Positions 8,181 to 17,962 of a DNA stretch of 64,000 nucleotides are shown piece by piece. The stretch is taken from contig NZ_CP018835.1 in assembly GCF_002196515.1 (NCBI RefSeq), positions 1,054,001 through 1,118,000 of the forward strand, written 5' to 3'. The translations under genes and the position numbers were made by a program. This DNA is from Vibrio gazogenes (GTDB taxonomy: Bacteria > Pseudomonadota > Gammaproteobacteria > Enterobacterales > Vibrionaceae). The notes under the pieces are model-generated. The model ran no database searches. It saw nothing but the letters and a program-made list of their open reading frames with translations, and was not told the DNA's origin. How positions within the stretch are numbered: the first letter of the stretch is position 1; each line of letters begins with the position of its first letter.

Positions 8181-8965
8181 TAGTTCAGACCTCCGTCACG
8201 GACTTTTGCCAGGAATGGACCAAAGCCCTTATCACCCAGCCAGAAGTCAAATTGATGCTGGACGCCAACACTGGTCAGAGTCGCACCTGACAGTGCATCA
8301 ACGCCGTGTATCGATCCTGCAGGTGCACCACCTTTGACGATCTTAATTGCTGGTTTGTGATTTTCATCATAAAGCTTCTTACCAACAAACTGTTTACGCC
8401 AGTTTGGGTTTTCAACTTCACCGCCAAGCCCAGGAGTTTCACCTTGCTCATAGTAGATGATGCCATCAACCGTATTACCATCTGTCTCCACTGCGACAAA
8501 GGCATACATCATTGACCATAGTCCCTTACCGTGAATTGGCAGAATCAAACGCTGAATTTTGCCATCTTTCTTCACCAGATAGACCAAACCATAATCCGCT
8601 CTATAACGAATTTGTGCTGGGTCTTCAGATGTAGGCAGTTTCAGAGACTGTGATTGATCTTTTGAAGCCGCACGTTGATCATAGTCAGATGCCGTTTGTC
8701 CTTCAGGAGTCTTCTCAACAAATTCACCGGTTTTAAAATCGACCAGTTTCGTCTCGATATATTGCGTGTAAAGTTCTTTGATACTACCGGATGACATATC
8801 GACACCGGAAACTTCCAGAATCTTTTCCTGCTTATCCAAAACTGCATTTATTTGTTGCTTACTACGCAACCCTACAGCTGCCGTTGAAACGATGATTGAG
8901 CACACTAAGCTCAATACGATAACAACAAACAACGTTTTCTTAATGCTATCGTTATTGTTTGCCAT
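8180..8965 (-). CDS. nqrC: Na+-translocating NADH:quinone reductase subunit C
   Basis: A 261-residue subunit with one N-terminal transmembrane helix (about residues 11-32) and a large periplasmic FMN-binding domain. The flavinylation motif SGAT (226-229) identifies T229 as the threonine that takes FMN through a phosphodiester bond, a reaction carried out by ApbE. The ATG lies inside the end of nqrB (14-bp overlap) and the stop overlaps the nqrD start. Because apbE is not in its usual place downstream, covalent FMN attachment must rely on an ApbE encoded elsewhere. Confidence 0.98.
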   Translation of the reverse strand: MANNNDSIKKTLFVVIVLSLVCSIIVSTAAVGLRSKQQINAVLDKQEKILEVSGVDMSSGSIKELYTQYIETKLVDFKTGEFVEKTPEGQTASDYDQRAASKDQSQSLKLPTSEDPAQIRYRADYGLVYLVKKDGKIQRLILPIHGKGLWSMMYAFVAVETDGNTVDGIIYYEQGETPGLGGEVENPNWRKQFVGKKLYDENHKPAIKIVKGGAPAGSIHGVDALSGATLTSVGVQHQFDFWLGDKGFGPFLAKVRDGGLN

Positions 8966-10202
8966 AGCGCGCTAATCTCCGTTTGACATTCTTTTCAACG
9001 ACAATATGGTCGAATAATGGTGCAAAAAGATTCGAGAACAGAATCGCCAGCATCATCCCTTCCGGATAAGCGGGGTTTACAACACGAATCAAAACACACA
9101 TTGCTCCAATCAACATTCCATAAGCCCATTTACCTTTATCGGTAAACGATGCTGAAACGGGATCTGTTGCCATAAAGAACATACCAAAAGCAAATCCACC
9201 AAGAACGAGGTGCCAATGCCAAGGCATATTAAACATTGCGTTGGTATCTGAGCCAATCACATTGAACAGGGTTGAAAGCGCAATCATACCGATCATCACA
9301 CCACCGATGATGCGCCATGAAGCAATTCCCATGTACACGATAAAAGCAGCACCAATCGCAAGCGCTAATGTAGACACTTCACCAATCGAACCTGGAATAT
9401 TGCCAAGGAATGCATCCATCCAAGAGATAGTCGCACCTGTGACATTATTAACCAATGCACTATGACCACCTTGAGACCACTGACTCAGTGCCGTTGCACC
9501 AGAGAAGCCATCAGCAGCAGTCCAGACCACATCACCAGAGATCTGAGCAGGATAAGCAAAGAACAGGAATGCGCGGCCAGCCAATGCTGGGTTGAGGAAG
9601 TTACGCCCCGTACCACCAAACACCTCTTTACCGACAACAACACCAAAGGTGATCCCTAATGCGGCCTGCCACAGAGGCAGTGTTGGCGGAACAATCAGTG
9701 CAAACAGAATTGACGTCACAAAGAAACCTTCGTTGACTTCATGTTTCCGCACAATACAGAACAAGACTTCCCAGAAACCACCGACAATGAAGACGGTCAG
9801 GTAAATCGGAAGAAAATATGTTGCACCAAGCAGCATTTTACTGCCCCAACCAGCCGAATCGGCCATTAGGGTGCCACCCAATAGTTCGGTAAACCAGTAA
9901 TGCCAGTTGCCATCAATCACACTTAACAGTTGTTGACCCTGATAAAGATGATTCAATGCAGCAATTGCCTGACCGCCAGCATTATACATTCCCCAGAACA
10001 TTGCAGGGAAAACTGCTAACCAAACCATGATCATAATGCGCTTCAGATCAACGCTATCACGAACATGTGAGCTTTTTCTTGTCACCGTGCCTGGTGTATA
10101 GAAAATTGTCGCAGCCGCTTCATACAGCGCATACAATTTCTCATACTTGGCACCCGGTTCAAAGTGATGCTCAATGTCTTCAAGAAACTTTTTAAGACCC
10201 AT
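8952..10202 (-). CDS. nqrB: Na+-translocating NADH:quinone reductase subunit B
   Basis: The main Na+-conducting membrane subunit, 416 residues with about ten helices. T237 in [11 protein letters not shown] is the expected covalent FMN site. Two adjacent glycines at 141-142 match the pair linked to korormicin/HQNO resistance in V. cholerae NqrB. The soluble N-terminal segment ([21 protein letters not shown]) binds riboflavin and quinone near the membrane in solved structures. The gene lies 5 bp after nqrA and overlaps nqrC by 14 bp. Confidence 0.98.
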   Translation of the reverse strand: MGLKKFLEDIEHHFEPGAKYEKLYALYEAAATIFYTPGTVTRKSSHVRDSVDLKRIMIMVWLAVFPAMFWGMYNAGGQAIAALNHLYQGQQLLSVIDGNWHYWFTELLGGTLMADSAGWGSKMLLGATYFLPIYLTVFIVGGFWEVLFCIVRKHEVNEGFFVTSILFALIVPPTLPLWQAALGITFGVVVGKEVFGGTGRNFLNPALAGRAFLFFAYPAQISGDVVWTAADGFSGATALSQWSQGGHSALVNNVTGATISWMDAFLGNIPGSIGEVSTLALAIGAAFIVYMGIASWRIIGGVMIGMIALSTLFNVIGSDTNAMFNMPWHWHLVLGGFAFGMFFMATDPVSASFTDKGKWAYGMLIGAMCVLIRVVNPAYPEGMMLAILFSNLFAPLFDHIVVEKNVKRRLARYGKQ

Positions 10203-10207
10203 GGAAA

Positions 10208-11548
10208 TTACCCTTCCTTCTCAATCTTATCGAGACACTCACGGAGTAACATGCCGTACTCGTATTTGCCTGGACACACAAAGGTACACAGTGAGAGATC
10301 TTCTTCATCGAGCTCTAAAATCCCGAGACGCTGAGCACTGTCAGTATCACCGGCACAGAGATCACGAAGGAGCAATGTCGGTTCCATATCAAGTGGCATT
10401 ATTTTTTCATAATTACCGATTGGAACCATCGCACGCTCACTACCATTTGTGGCAGTTGTCATATTGAAAAGCTGGCCTTGGAAAAGGTGCCCAAGGTACG
10501 AACGTGTGACGGAGAATTTATGTTTACCAGGCACTAACCAGCCAAACAGTTCTTTCTCACGACCTTCTCGAAGCACTGAAACTTGAAGATGATAACGTCC
10601 AAGATAAGCATGAGGACCACTGGCTTTCACTCCGGAAAGGACTGAACCAGAAACCACACGGACTTCTCCAGGCATAATTTCGTTATCGATCAATTCGTCT
10701 AAGCTAGCGCCAATCGTCGTACGAACCAGACGTGGTTTATTCACAACCGGTCCAGCCAGAGAGACAACACGATCAACGTATAACTCTCCGGTCAAGAATA
10801 AATGACCGATAGCGATAACGTCCTGATAGTTGATACTCCAAGCCACATGGTTGAGATCCACAGGATAAAGGAAATGCATGTGTGTTCCGGGCAATCCTGC
10901 TGGATGCGGCCCTTCGAATACATGCTCTTCCACATTCGATTGAGCGGAACGAGGTAAGCTCTTTCCTTGTTTACAAACGTAGACTTTACCTTCTGTTAAA
11001 ACAGATAAAATGTCTAAACCCGCAACGAAAGCATCTGATTGCTCATTAATAATCAGTTGTGGATCGGCAGCCAAAGGATTTGTATCTATAGCAGTTACAA
11101 AGATAGCTTTGGTTGCAGAATCGATAGCAGGAACCTTGCTAAAGGGACGAGTACGTAACGCAGTCCACATGCCAGAATCAACCAGCTGTGTTCTAACTTG
11201 CTCGCGATCCAAGCTTGCAAGTTGACTCGCGTCAAACTTATCGAATGTCACCTGTGCATCACCAGCAACTTCAATCACAACAGATTGAAGTACCCGTTTT
11301 GCACCACGGTTCACTTCGATAACTTTACCGCAGACCGGTGAAGTAAATTTAACCCCAGGATTCTTCTTATCTTCAAAAAGAATTTGAGCTTTCTTTACTT
11401 CATCACCTACGCGGACATGCATCGTAGGACGCATACCAACGTACTCTTCGCCAAGCAAGGCGACTTTGCTGATGGTTTTACCATCACTTATCACCTGGGA
11501 AGGAGTTCCAGCAATAGGAAGATCCAATCCCTTCTTTATTGTAATCAT
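10208..11548 (-). CDS. nqrA: Na+-translocating NADH:quinone reductase subunit A
   Basis: The cytoplasmic subunit of the Na+ pump, 446 residues, nearly collinear with V. cholerae NqrA from [14 protein letters not shown] to the C-terminal [10 protein letters not shown]. The frame is open four codons further upstream to a GTG at 11560, but the ATG at 11548 matches the family start. NqrA is built on an Rnf-C-like fold without redox cofactors and contributes to the quinone site with NqrB. It is the first gene of the operon; the 464-bp upstream gap must carry the nqr promoter. Confidence 0.97.
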   Translation of the reverse strand: MITIKKGLDLPIAGTPSQVISDGKTISKVALLGEEYVGMRPTMHVRVGDEVKKAQILFEDKKNPGVKFTSPVCGKVIEVNRGAKRVLQSVVIEVAGDAQVTFDKFDASQLASLDREQVRTQLVDSGMWTALRTRPFSKVPAIDSATKAIFVTAIDTNPLAADPQLIINEQSDAFVAGLDILSVLTEGKVYVCKQGKSLPRSAQSNVEEHVFEGPHPAGLPGTHMHFLYPVDLNHVAWSINYQDVIAIGHLFLTGELYVDRVVSLAGPVVNKPRLVRTTIGASLDELIDNEIMPGEVRVVSGSVLSGVKASGPHAYLGRYHLQVSVLREGREKELFGWLVPGKHKFSVTRSYLGHLFQGQLFNMTTATNGSERAMVPIGNYEKIMPLDMEPTLLLRDLCAGDTDSAQRLGILELDEEDLSLCTFVCPGKYEYGMLLRECLDKIEKEG

Positions 11549-12012
11549 ACGCACTTGCACTATTTTATCGGGAAAAAGATTCTTTAAAATTCTGTAAATA
11601 ATTTGGCTCTGTTTAGTGATTCAAATCGGAGATAAACGCCGGAAAAACTAAATAAGCCCTAGACACGACACTGGTATCCAGCCTTGATTCTTTTTGCAAC
11701 AAGGTCGTAACACCTTATTTCAAACATGCTTCTCACTCATGTGAAGCACATTTATCAGACACAGGAGTGTACCATCTTTTAGGCATTTGATGCCATGATC
11801 TAAGCTGCTTTTCTTTCTTCATTACGGTGCAATATAATGCAAAAAATTATCATAATTTTGACGAATAGCACACTTATCTCAAGTCGTTTCAAAGATGTAT
11901 ATTTAAAGTAAACATGTTGTTTAATCAAACAGATAGATGATTCGAAAGCACAAACAGCTACGACAGAGACAATCACATCTCATGACTAGCAATCCACTTC
12001 GTTTGCCATCGT
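11549..12012. other. intergenic region with the nqr promoter
   Basis: This 464-bp AT-rich gap has no credible gene. It should hold the nqr promoter reading on the minus strand. An imperfect palindrome at 11727-11748 has arms TGCTTC and GAAGCA with an extra matching CA/TG, and could be an operator. I see no LexA, FNR or clear CRP consensus. Confidence 0.5.
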
Positions 12013-12327
12013 TCAGATCTCTTTATGACCACCGCCATGACACATCGGGCTATCAGGCGCTTGAGAATTCTGTCGCCACTGTTCAGGTGTATAGGTATGG
12101 ATCGACAATGCATGAACCTGACCTGCCAATTCATCAGCCAAAACCTGATTCACTGCTCGGTGCTGCTCAATTAAACGCCGTCCATCAAACGAGGGGCTGA
12201 CAATCACAACTTTGAAATGGCTTTCAGATCCAGCTGGCACATTGTGCATATAACTTTCATTAAGCACTTGGAGGTGCTCGGGCTGGAATGCCTGATGTAA
12301 CTTCGCTTCAATAATTTCTTGTATCAT
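12013..12327 (-). CDS. bolA: BolA family protein
   Basis: A 104-residue BolA protein, the length of E. coli BolA, with the core [20 protein letters not shown], a helix with [16 protein letters not shown] and the strand [13 protein letters not shown]. BolA proteins bind monothiol glutaredoxins and [2Fe-2S] clusters and influence morphology and stress responses; DNA binding has been reported for E. coli BolA. The conserved cluster-ligand His (HTYTPEQW) and a C-terminal CHGGGH are seen. The ATG follows a GGAGAGAG ribosome site. It is divergent from rlmG and probably monocistronic. Confidence 0.93.
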   Translation of the reverse strand: MIQEIIEAKLHQAFQPEHLQVLNESYMHNVPAGSESHFKVVIVSPSFDGRRLIEQHRAVNQVLADELAGQVHALSIHTYTPEQWRQNSQAPDSPMCHGGGHKEI

Positions 12328-12510
12328 GTACTTTCTCTCTCCGAGATCACCGGAAAAATGTGTTGAGCACAGATAAAGATGTTCCGGTGAACCTGTGGCG
12401 ACATATATTACTACTCTCTGACGTTCAGAAAAAGGTTTCAGTTTCTTGTTTGTGCTGCATTTGCGACAATAATCGATAATTTAATAAATCGACGCGCCTG
12501 ATTGAAAACG

Positions 12511-13647
12511 ATGAAGACAGAATTATCACTAAACGAACGAACACTGACATTGCACCGCTACCCTGAGCAGCATTATGAAAATTTGCAGGCATGGGATGCC
12601 GGAGACGAATATCTCATTCGTCATGTTGAAGCAATGTCACCATCTCCCGGCAAGCATGTCTTGATTCTGAATGATCATTTTGGCGCACTGTCATGTTGGT
12701 TTGCTCAAGATCATCAAGTCACCCTGATGAGTGATTCATATCTGTCCCATCAAGGGGTACAACAAAATTTGGCCCGGAACGGTAATCACGCGATCACCCG
12801 CCTGACAACGCTCGCAGATCTGCCTGCCGATATTGATTTGGTTTTGTTTCAGTTACCGAAGAATAATCGTCACCTTATCTGGCAACTCAGTCAGCTCCGT
12901 ACCCATCTGTCAAAAACCTGTCCAGTGATTGCGGTCAACAAAGCGAAAGACATCCATACCTCAACATTGCAACTATTTGAGAAATATCTCGGCACCACTC
13001 AGACCTCCCTCGCTTGGAAAAAACATCGCTTAGTGTTTGCCAATGCGGATGCGCCTCTTCAATCGGTATCTCCGGAACTAATATGGGACGCAGCAATTGA
13101 TCATCAATCGATCCGGTTAGTCAATCTGCCTAACGTCTTCTCTGGAGAAAATCTTGATCTGGGAGCGCGCTTTTTCCTCGACCACATTCCAGAAAAGCCG
13201 AATTGCAAGCACATTATCGATTTAGGATGCGGTAACGGTGTGCTCTCTATCAAAGCGGGACAACAAAACCCACAAGCGGCTTTAACCTGTATTGATGAAA
13301 GCTTTATGGCCGTCGAATCAGCCCGAAGAAATTTAACTTATCACTTCGGTAACCGCGCAAATATGCAGTGCATCGCTAATAATTGTCTGGATGGTTTGGC
13401 ACCCGCATCAGCTGATTTAATTTTATGTAACCCACCTTTTCACCAACAGAATGCGATTACTGATCATATTGCCTGGCAGATGTTCTGTGATGCAAAGCAT
13501 GTTCTGGAAAAGAGAGGTGAATTATTAGTGATCGGTAACCGTCACCTCGGCTACGATGGAAAACTCACAAGAATATTTGGAAAATCTAACGTAAAAACTG
13601 TCGCGATGAACAAAAAATTTGTTATCTTACAGGCAACTAAATCGTGA
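12511..13647 (+). CDS. rlmG: 23S rRNA (guanine1835-N2)-methyltransferase RlmG
   Basis: A 378-residue class I methyltransferase, the same length as E. coli RlmG (YgjO). The N-terminal half is a degenerate methyltransferase domain with LILNDHFGALSC. The C-terminal half carries the SAM motif DLGCGNG (237-243) and the N2-guanine methylase motif NPPF (307-310) followed by HQQ. The linker LAWKKHRLVF and ANVF-like PNVFSGENLDLGARFF match RlmG rather than RsmC. The enzyme methylates G1835 of 23S rRNA. The frame opens with a TTG at 12502, but the ATG at 12511 fits the family better. Confidence 0.93.
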   Translation: MKTELSLNERTLTLHRYPEQHYENLQAWDAGDEYLIRHVEAMSPSPGKHVLILNDHFGALSCWFAQDHQVTLMSDSYLSHQGVQQNLARNGNHAITRLTTLADLPADIDLVLFQLPKNNRHLIWQLSQLRTHLSKTCPVIAVNKAKDIHTSTLQLFEKYLGTTQTSLAWKKHRLVFANADAPLQSVSPELIWDAAIDHQSIRLVNLPNVFSGENLDLGARFFLDHIPEKPNCKHIIDLGCGNGVLSIKAGQQNPQAALTCIDESFMAVESARRNLTYHFGNRANMQCIANNCLDGLAPASADLILCNPPFHQQNAITDHIAWQMFCDAKHVLEKRGELLVIGNRHLGYDGKLTRIFGKSNVKTVAMNKKFVILQATKS

Positions 13648-13851
13648 GCAGCTAAACTCTGACCATAGATGTCGGAGAAGAGAAGTACGAAGGATAAACG
13701 CGAAAGGTGAAGTGTTTATCACTCAATTTCTCAATATCGGCTCACTCACAAATCGTATGACGTTTTTACACAAACCTAGAGTTCCATACAGACTTGGTTT
13801 TCCATACATATCTGTTAATGTGATTACTCGATTTTGAACAAGGAACCACTC

Positions 13852-14421
13852 ATGAAAAAACTGGTTATTGCAGCGACTGTCGCACTGCTTGCCGCCTGTT
13901 CAGGCCCACAGCAGCAACAAATCAACTTTGCCCCCCAACCGGCCCTCAGTCAGAGTGATATTGTGAAGGGAAAATCTTTTACCCTGATGAGTAAAGATGT
14001 CAGAACCTCTCAATATATTGCGTTAGTTGATAGCGGCCGTGCACATATCGAACCGGTTCATGCGCGCCAGAATGTGCGAATCGCGATTGAGAATGCGTTG
14101 TCACAGCAATTTTCATCTCAAGGTTTTACAACCAGCGTCAATAGCGAAAACTCAGTAACGGTAGAGATTCAAGAAGCGCTCGTTTCAGTGAAGCATTCAA
14201 TTATGGAAAGCGAAATGAACGCAAGTGTTGTTCTTGAAATCACGGCTGAAACACCAACCGGAAAACTGGTCAAAACTTACCATGGTACCGCAAAGAAAAC
14301 GTCAACATTTAGTGCATCAAATGATGATATCGAGATGGTCTTTAATGATGTCGTCAACAATGTCCTGAAAAAGATTGCTCAAGATGACGAGTTGAAAAAC
14401 TATATGCGGGAGCACTTTTAA
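13852..14421 (+). CDS. yajG: YajG family lipoprotein
   Basis: A 189-residue lipoprotein with a short signal peptide ending in the lipobox LLAAC, giving a lipidated Cys at residue 17. The body corresponds to the YajG family, found upstream of ampG in enterobacteria and vibrios; its function is not known in detail. AAGGAA seven bases upstream fixes the ATG at 13852 rather than an upstream TTG. The stop overlaps the next start (TAATG), so translation with the cyclophilin gene is coupled, and the cyclophilin and ampG genes form the rest of the operon. Confidence 0.92.
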   Translation: MKKLVIAATVALLAACSGPQQQQINFAPQPALSQSDIVKGKSFTLMSKDVRTSQYIALVDSGRAHIEPVHARQNVRIAIENALSQQFSSQGFTTSVNSENSVTVEIQEALVSVKHSIMESEMNASVVLEITAETPTGKLVKTYHGTAKKTSTFSASNDDIEMVFNDVVNNVLKKIAQDDELKNYMREHF

Positions 14422-15020
14422 TGCGTCGGTATCGCTTCTCCGTCATACTGGCCTATTGCTTTTTTTCACTGTTTAGTTTCAGCGCTTCGGCGTCTCCCAG
14501 TGTGGCATTTGAAACCACACTGGGTTCGTTTACTGTCGAATTGAACAGCGAACAAGCACCGGTCACAGTTAAAAACTTCCTGCGTTATGTTGAAGACGGC
14601 AGTTATGTCGGCAGTATTTTTCACCGAGTCATTCCCGGCTTTATGGTTCAGGGAGGTGGATTCAGTACCCAAATGGAACGGCTGAAAACTTACCCGCCAA
14701 TCGCCAACGAAGCCAATAACGGTTTGTCCAATCAAACCGGAACCATCGCAATGGCCAGAACTCAGGATCCAAACTCCGCTACCCGGCAATTTTTTATCAA
14801 TCTGGTTGATAATGACTTCCTCAATTACGGCAAGCGGCCACCAGGTTATGCCGTATTTGGTCGGGTCACGGCAGGGTTTGACGTGATTCAAAAGATTGGT
14901 CAGCAAAAAACGGGCATCCAGAAATATATGAAAGATGTCCCCGTAGAACCAATTATTATCACACGTGTTTTTGTTGTCCCTGAAAAAGACACCACAGCAA
15001 CGACATCAACAGCACAATAG
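14421..15020 (+). CDS. periplasmic cyclophilin-type peptidyl-prolyl isomerase
   Basis: A 199-residue protein with a cleavable signal peptide (hydrophobic residues 8-24, FSASAS|PS) followed by a bacterial cyclophilin domain. Diagnostic segments are TTLGSFTVELNSEQAP, the active-site FHRVIPGFMVQGG and the GTIAMART-x5-SATRQFFINL core, with Arg and Phe where the PPIase active site requires them. The signal peptide points to a periplasmic fold-helper like PpiA. It sits between yajG and ampG in an operon, a common Vibrio order. The C-terminal Thr/Ala-rich tail (TTATTSTAQ) is not part of the fold. Confidence 0.92.
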   Translation: MRRYRFSVILAYCFFSLFSFSASASPSVAFETTLGSFTVELNSEQAPVTVKNFLRYVEDGSYVGSIFHRVIPGFMVQGGGFSTQMERLKTYPPIANEANNGLSNQTGTIAMARTQDPNSATRQFFINLVDNDFLNYGKRPPGYAVFGRVTAGFDVIQKIGQQKTGIQKYMKDVPVEPIIITRVFVVPEKDTTATTSTAQ

Positions 15021-15031
15021 AGGTTTATTCG

Positions 15032-16402
15032 TTGCAAAAATCATCCTACACGTGGAAATCCACTGTTCAGAGTTATTTCGATAAACGTTTAGCATGGGTT
15101 CTCATGCTTGGATGTTCCAGTGGATTTCCTTGGGTATTAATCGGTTCCAATATGTCCGGCTGGCTAAAAGATGCTGGATTTACCAATACGGATATTGGTT
15201 ATTTCAGCAGTATTTTTGTCGCCTACTCAGTCAATTTTTTATGGTCCCCTCTTGTAGACCGAATTCATATCCCACTGGTGAGTCGGTGGCTCGGGCAACG
15301 GCGTAGCTGGATTTTTGTCTGCCAGTGCATCATTTTGTTGTCCACACTGGCAATTGCTTCTTTTTCCAATCCCACCACCACTCATTTTATGATGACCTAC
15401 GGGATTGCACTGGTGATCGCATTTGTCTCAGCGACTCAAGATATTGCGATTGATGCTTTCCGAATCGACACCTTCAATAAAGCTGAGGAGTCAAAGCTAC
15501 CTCAAGCTTCCGCAATGGCCGTTATCGGTTGGTGGACGGGCTATTCTCTACCGGGGTATCTGGCGTTTACCAATGCCGATCAATATGGCTGGAATACGGT
15601 TTATTTTGGGATGGCCGCAGTCATGGTTGTGCTGATCATCTTCACACTGATGACCAGAGAACCTGTCACCCACCGGGATCTTTTGCAGCAAAAAGCGGAA
15701 GCGCGTCACCATCAGTATATTGAATCGCCGGCTCTGCTATGGCTTTCCGTCACCGTAGTCGAACCGTTTATTGATTTCTTCAAACGAAACGGCGTTCGGG
15801 TTGCGTTAACAATTTTACTATTTGTATTTTTGTTCAAAATTGGCGAAGCGTTTTTGGGCAAAATGTCGATTTCATTTTACCGAGAAGTCGGGTTCACCAA
15901 TGAACAGATTGGTTACTATTCGAAAATGATCGGTTGGTGGACAACGATGTTCTTCACGCTGATCGGGAGTATGGTGACAGTACGATTCGGTATTGTGAAA
16001 GGCTTGATGATCGGTGGGATCGCCATGTCAGCCAGCAATCTAATGTTCTCATGGATTGCGCAGGCAGGCCCGAATGAACACCTTTTTCTCGCAACGGTCA
16101 TCGTCGATAACTTTACTACGGCTTTTTCAACCGTCGCATTTGTCTCGTTCCTCACTTTAATGACCGGACAAGCTTTTTCGGCAACGCAATATGCGCTATT
16201 AGCGTCTTTAGGCAATGCCGGGCGCACCGTCCTCTCATCATTCAGTGGCGCGATGGTCGATTATCTTAACAACTGGCCGCTATTTTTTGTTCTGACTGCG
16301 GTGATGGTTGTCCCGAGTCTGATCATGCTTTACCTGCTCCGACATTATTTTACGGATCTGTTGGAAAAAGCAAAAGCATCCAGAAAACAAGATTGCATTT
16401 AA
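15032..16402 (+). CDS. ampG: AmpG muropeptide permease (MFS)
   Basis: A 456-residue major-facilitator permease with 12 or more helices. It has the AmpG signature LMLGCSSGFPWVLIGSNMSGWL near the N-terminus and a conserved ATQDIAIDAFRID loop. AmpG imports GlcNAc-anhydroMurNAc peptides for cell-wall recycling and so feeds AmpC induction signals. The start is a TTG with AGAGG about nine bases upstream; no ATG occurs until residue 26, inside the first helix. It is the third gene of the yajG operon, 11 bp after the cyclophilin gene, and works in the same pathway as mltA encoded nearby. Confidence 0.94.
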   Translation: MQKSSYTWKSTVQSYFDKRLAWVLMLGCSSGFPWVLIGSNMSGWLKDAGFTNTDIGYFSSIFVAYSVNFLWSPLVDRIHIPLVSRWLGQRRSWIFVCQCIILLSTLAIASFSNPTTTHFMMTYGIALVIAFVSATQDIAIDAFRIDTFNKAEESKLPQASAMAVIGWWTGYSLPGYLAFTNADQYGWNTVYFGMAAVMVVLIIFTLMTREPVTHRDLLQQKAEARHHQYIESPALLWLSVTVVEPFIDFFKRNGVRVALTILLFVFLFKIGEAFLGKMSISFYREVGFTNEQIGYYSKMIGWWTTMFFTLIGSMVTVRFGIVKGLMIGGIAMSASNLMFSWIAQAGPNEHLFLATVIVDNFTTAFSTVAFVSFLTLMTGQAFSATQYALLASLGNAGRTVLSSFSGAMVDYLNNWPLFFVLTAVMVVPSLIMLYLLRHYFTDLLEKAKASRKQDCI

Positions 16403-16460
16403 ATCAGGCTTGATTAGACTCGCTAATCGTTCGGAACAAATCAATGAGCCCCAATAAAGC

Positions 16461-17351
16461 ATGAATATTCTGGTGATTGGCCCGGGAGCGATTGGCTCGC
16501 TTTGGGCCATCAAATTACAGCAAGACGGACATCAGGTCGCAGTGTTTGGCAGGCAAACCGAATCTCACTATCAATGTCAGTTCGGTGAACACAGCTATAC
16601 ATTCCGCAACCGACAGATCAACGATATCAAACACGCTGATCTCATTTTGGTGACCGTCAAAGCCTGGCAGGTCACTTCGGCCCTTCATTCACTGGCCCAT
16701 CAGATCGATCCAGACACCATCATGATGCTCATGCACAACGGAATGGGGACGGTTGAGTCAGTCAGAACCTTATTACCAACCAATCCAATCATTCTGGCGA
16801 CGACGACACATGGCGCTTTCAAGCCATCGCCGACACAACTCTTCCATACCGGACAAGGTGAAACCTTAATCGGTGCTGCGAATGAACAAGGTCATCGGTG
16901 CCAGTTTCTGACCGATGTCTTAGAACATGCGTTTCCTGAGGTTCACTGGCATCCCCAGATTGAACACGCCCTATGGCGCAAACTTGCCGTCAATTGTGTG
17001 ATCAATCCTCTAACCGCCATCCATCAATGTCCGAATGGCAATTTAGCGCTTCCCGAATACCAAGCTGTCATCTCTCGTCTGATTGCGGAAGTGGGTGCCG
17101 TCATGGCAGCTGAGAACATTCCGGTACATCTTGAAGAATTAACCACTCATATTGACCGAGTCATCACTGCAACAGCGGAAAATAAGTCATCGATGCATCA
17201 AGATGTTTATCACCGGAGAAAAACTGAAATAGACTTTATTACGGGATATCTGCTCAGCAGTGCGAAAAAGCATAGAATTGCAGTCCCAGAAAACGAAGCC
17301 TTATATCAGCACATCAGGATATTGGAACAACAGTGGGAGTCACTCATATGA
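16461..17351 (+). CDS. panE: 2-dehydropantoate 2-reductase (PanE/ApbA)
   Basis: A 296-residue NADPH-dependent ketopantoate reductase of pantothenate/CoA synthesis. The N-terminal dinucleotide motif is GPGAIGSLW, the LVTVKAWQV strand lines the cofactor site, and LWRKLAVNCVINPLTAI contains the catalytic Lys and Asn. Near the C-terminus SSMHQDVYHRRKTEIDFITG matches the substrate-binding segment. Its TGA overlaps the yajL ATG (ATGA), so the two are translationally coupled. It starts 58 bp after ampG and may be read through from that operon. Confidence 0.94.
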   Translation: MNILVIGPGAIGSLWAIKLQQDGHQVAVFGRQTESHYQCQFGEHSYTFRNRQINDIKHADLILVTVKAWQVTSALHSLAHQIDPDTIMMLMHNGMGTVESVRTLLPTNPIILATTTHGAFKPSPTQLFHTGQGETLIGAANEQGHRCQFLTDVLEHAFPEVHWHPQIEHALWRKLAVNCVINPLTAIHQCPNGNLALPEYQAVISRLIAEVGAVMAAENIPVHLEELTTHIDRVITATAENKSSMHQDVYHRRKTEIDFITGYLLSSAKKHRIAVPENEALYQHIRILEQQWESLI

Positions 17352-17947
17352 GTTATAACATCTTAGTGCCAATTGCGACCGGCAGTGAAGAAATTGAAGC
17401 GATCACGATCATTGATGTGATGGTTCGGGCGGGTTATCACGTAGTGACCGCCAGTGCCGATCCGACAGAACAACGGGTCATGAAAGCTTCGCGAGGTGTG
17501 ATATTGACCGCTGAAACACCGCTTCGCGATGTCATCAACCAACCGTTTGATGCGATTGTTCTGCCCGGCGGCCTTACAGGTGCAGAAAACTTCCGCGACA
17601 ATCCGCTCCTCATTGAGCAACTCAGACAGCAAAAACAAGCCGGTCGTCTGGTTGCTGCAATCTGTGCTGCACCGGCAATTGTATTACAGTATCACCACCT
17701 GTTCCCTGAAGCTCAGCTCACCTGCCACCCGAATTTTCAACAACAGATTCCCGATGCTCAGAAAAGTACACAACGTGTGGTTTACGACAGCTCAGCCAAT
17801 TTATTAACCAGTCAGGGGCCCGGAACCGCCTTAGAATTCGCTCTGGAATTGGTTCGTCTGCTCTCCGGAGAACAACACATGTGGCAGGTCGCTGAGCCGA
17901 TGATACCGCCGGCTGAGATTACGCCCGTTCAACCGCTTAATACTTAA
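17348..17947 (+). CDS. yajL: YajL/DJ-1 family protein (protein deglycase/chaperone type)
   Basis: A 199-residue DJ-1/PfpI protein. The nucleophile-elbow cysteine is C106 in AAICAAPA, and the supporting glutamate is E15 in GSEEIEA. PGGLTGAENFRDN matches the YajL branch. YajL has been described as a covalent chaperone/deglycase acting on oxidised or glycated proteins and influencing thiol stress; the deglycase activity is debated. The ATG overlaps the panE stop, as in other vibrios. The frame begins upstream with a GTG inside panE, but the overlapping ATG is the natural start. Confidence 0.94.
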   Translation: MSYNILVPIATGSEEIEAITIIDVMVRAGYHVVTASADPTEQRVMKASRGVILTAETPLRDVINQPFDAIVLPGGLTGAENFRDNPLLIEQLRQQKQAGRLVAAICAAPAIVLQYHHLFPEAQLTCHPNFQQQIPDAQKSTQRVVYDSSANLLTSQGPGTALEFALELVRLLSGEQHMWQVAEPMIPPAEITPVQPLNT

Positions 17948-17962
17948 TGAGTCGTAACCGTC

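Noticed and set aside
11937..12200. 87-codon plus-strand ORF opposite bolA
   Set aside because: It is the antisense shadow of bolA, and its composition is not protein-like.
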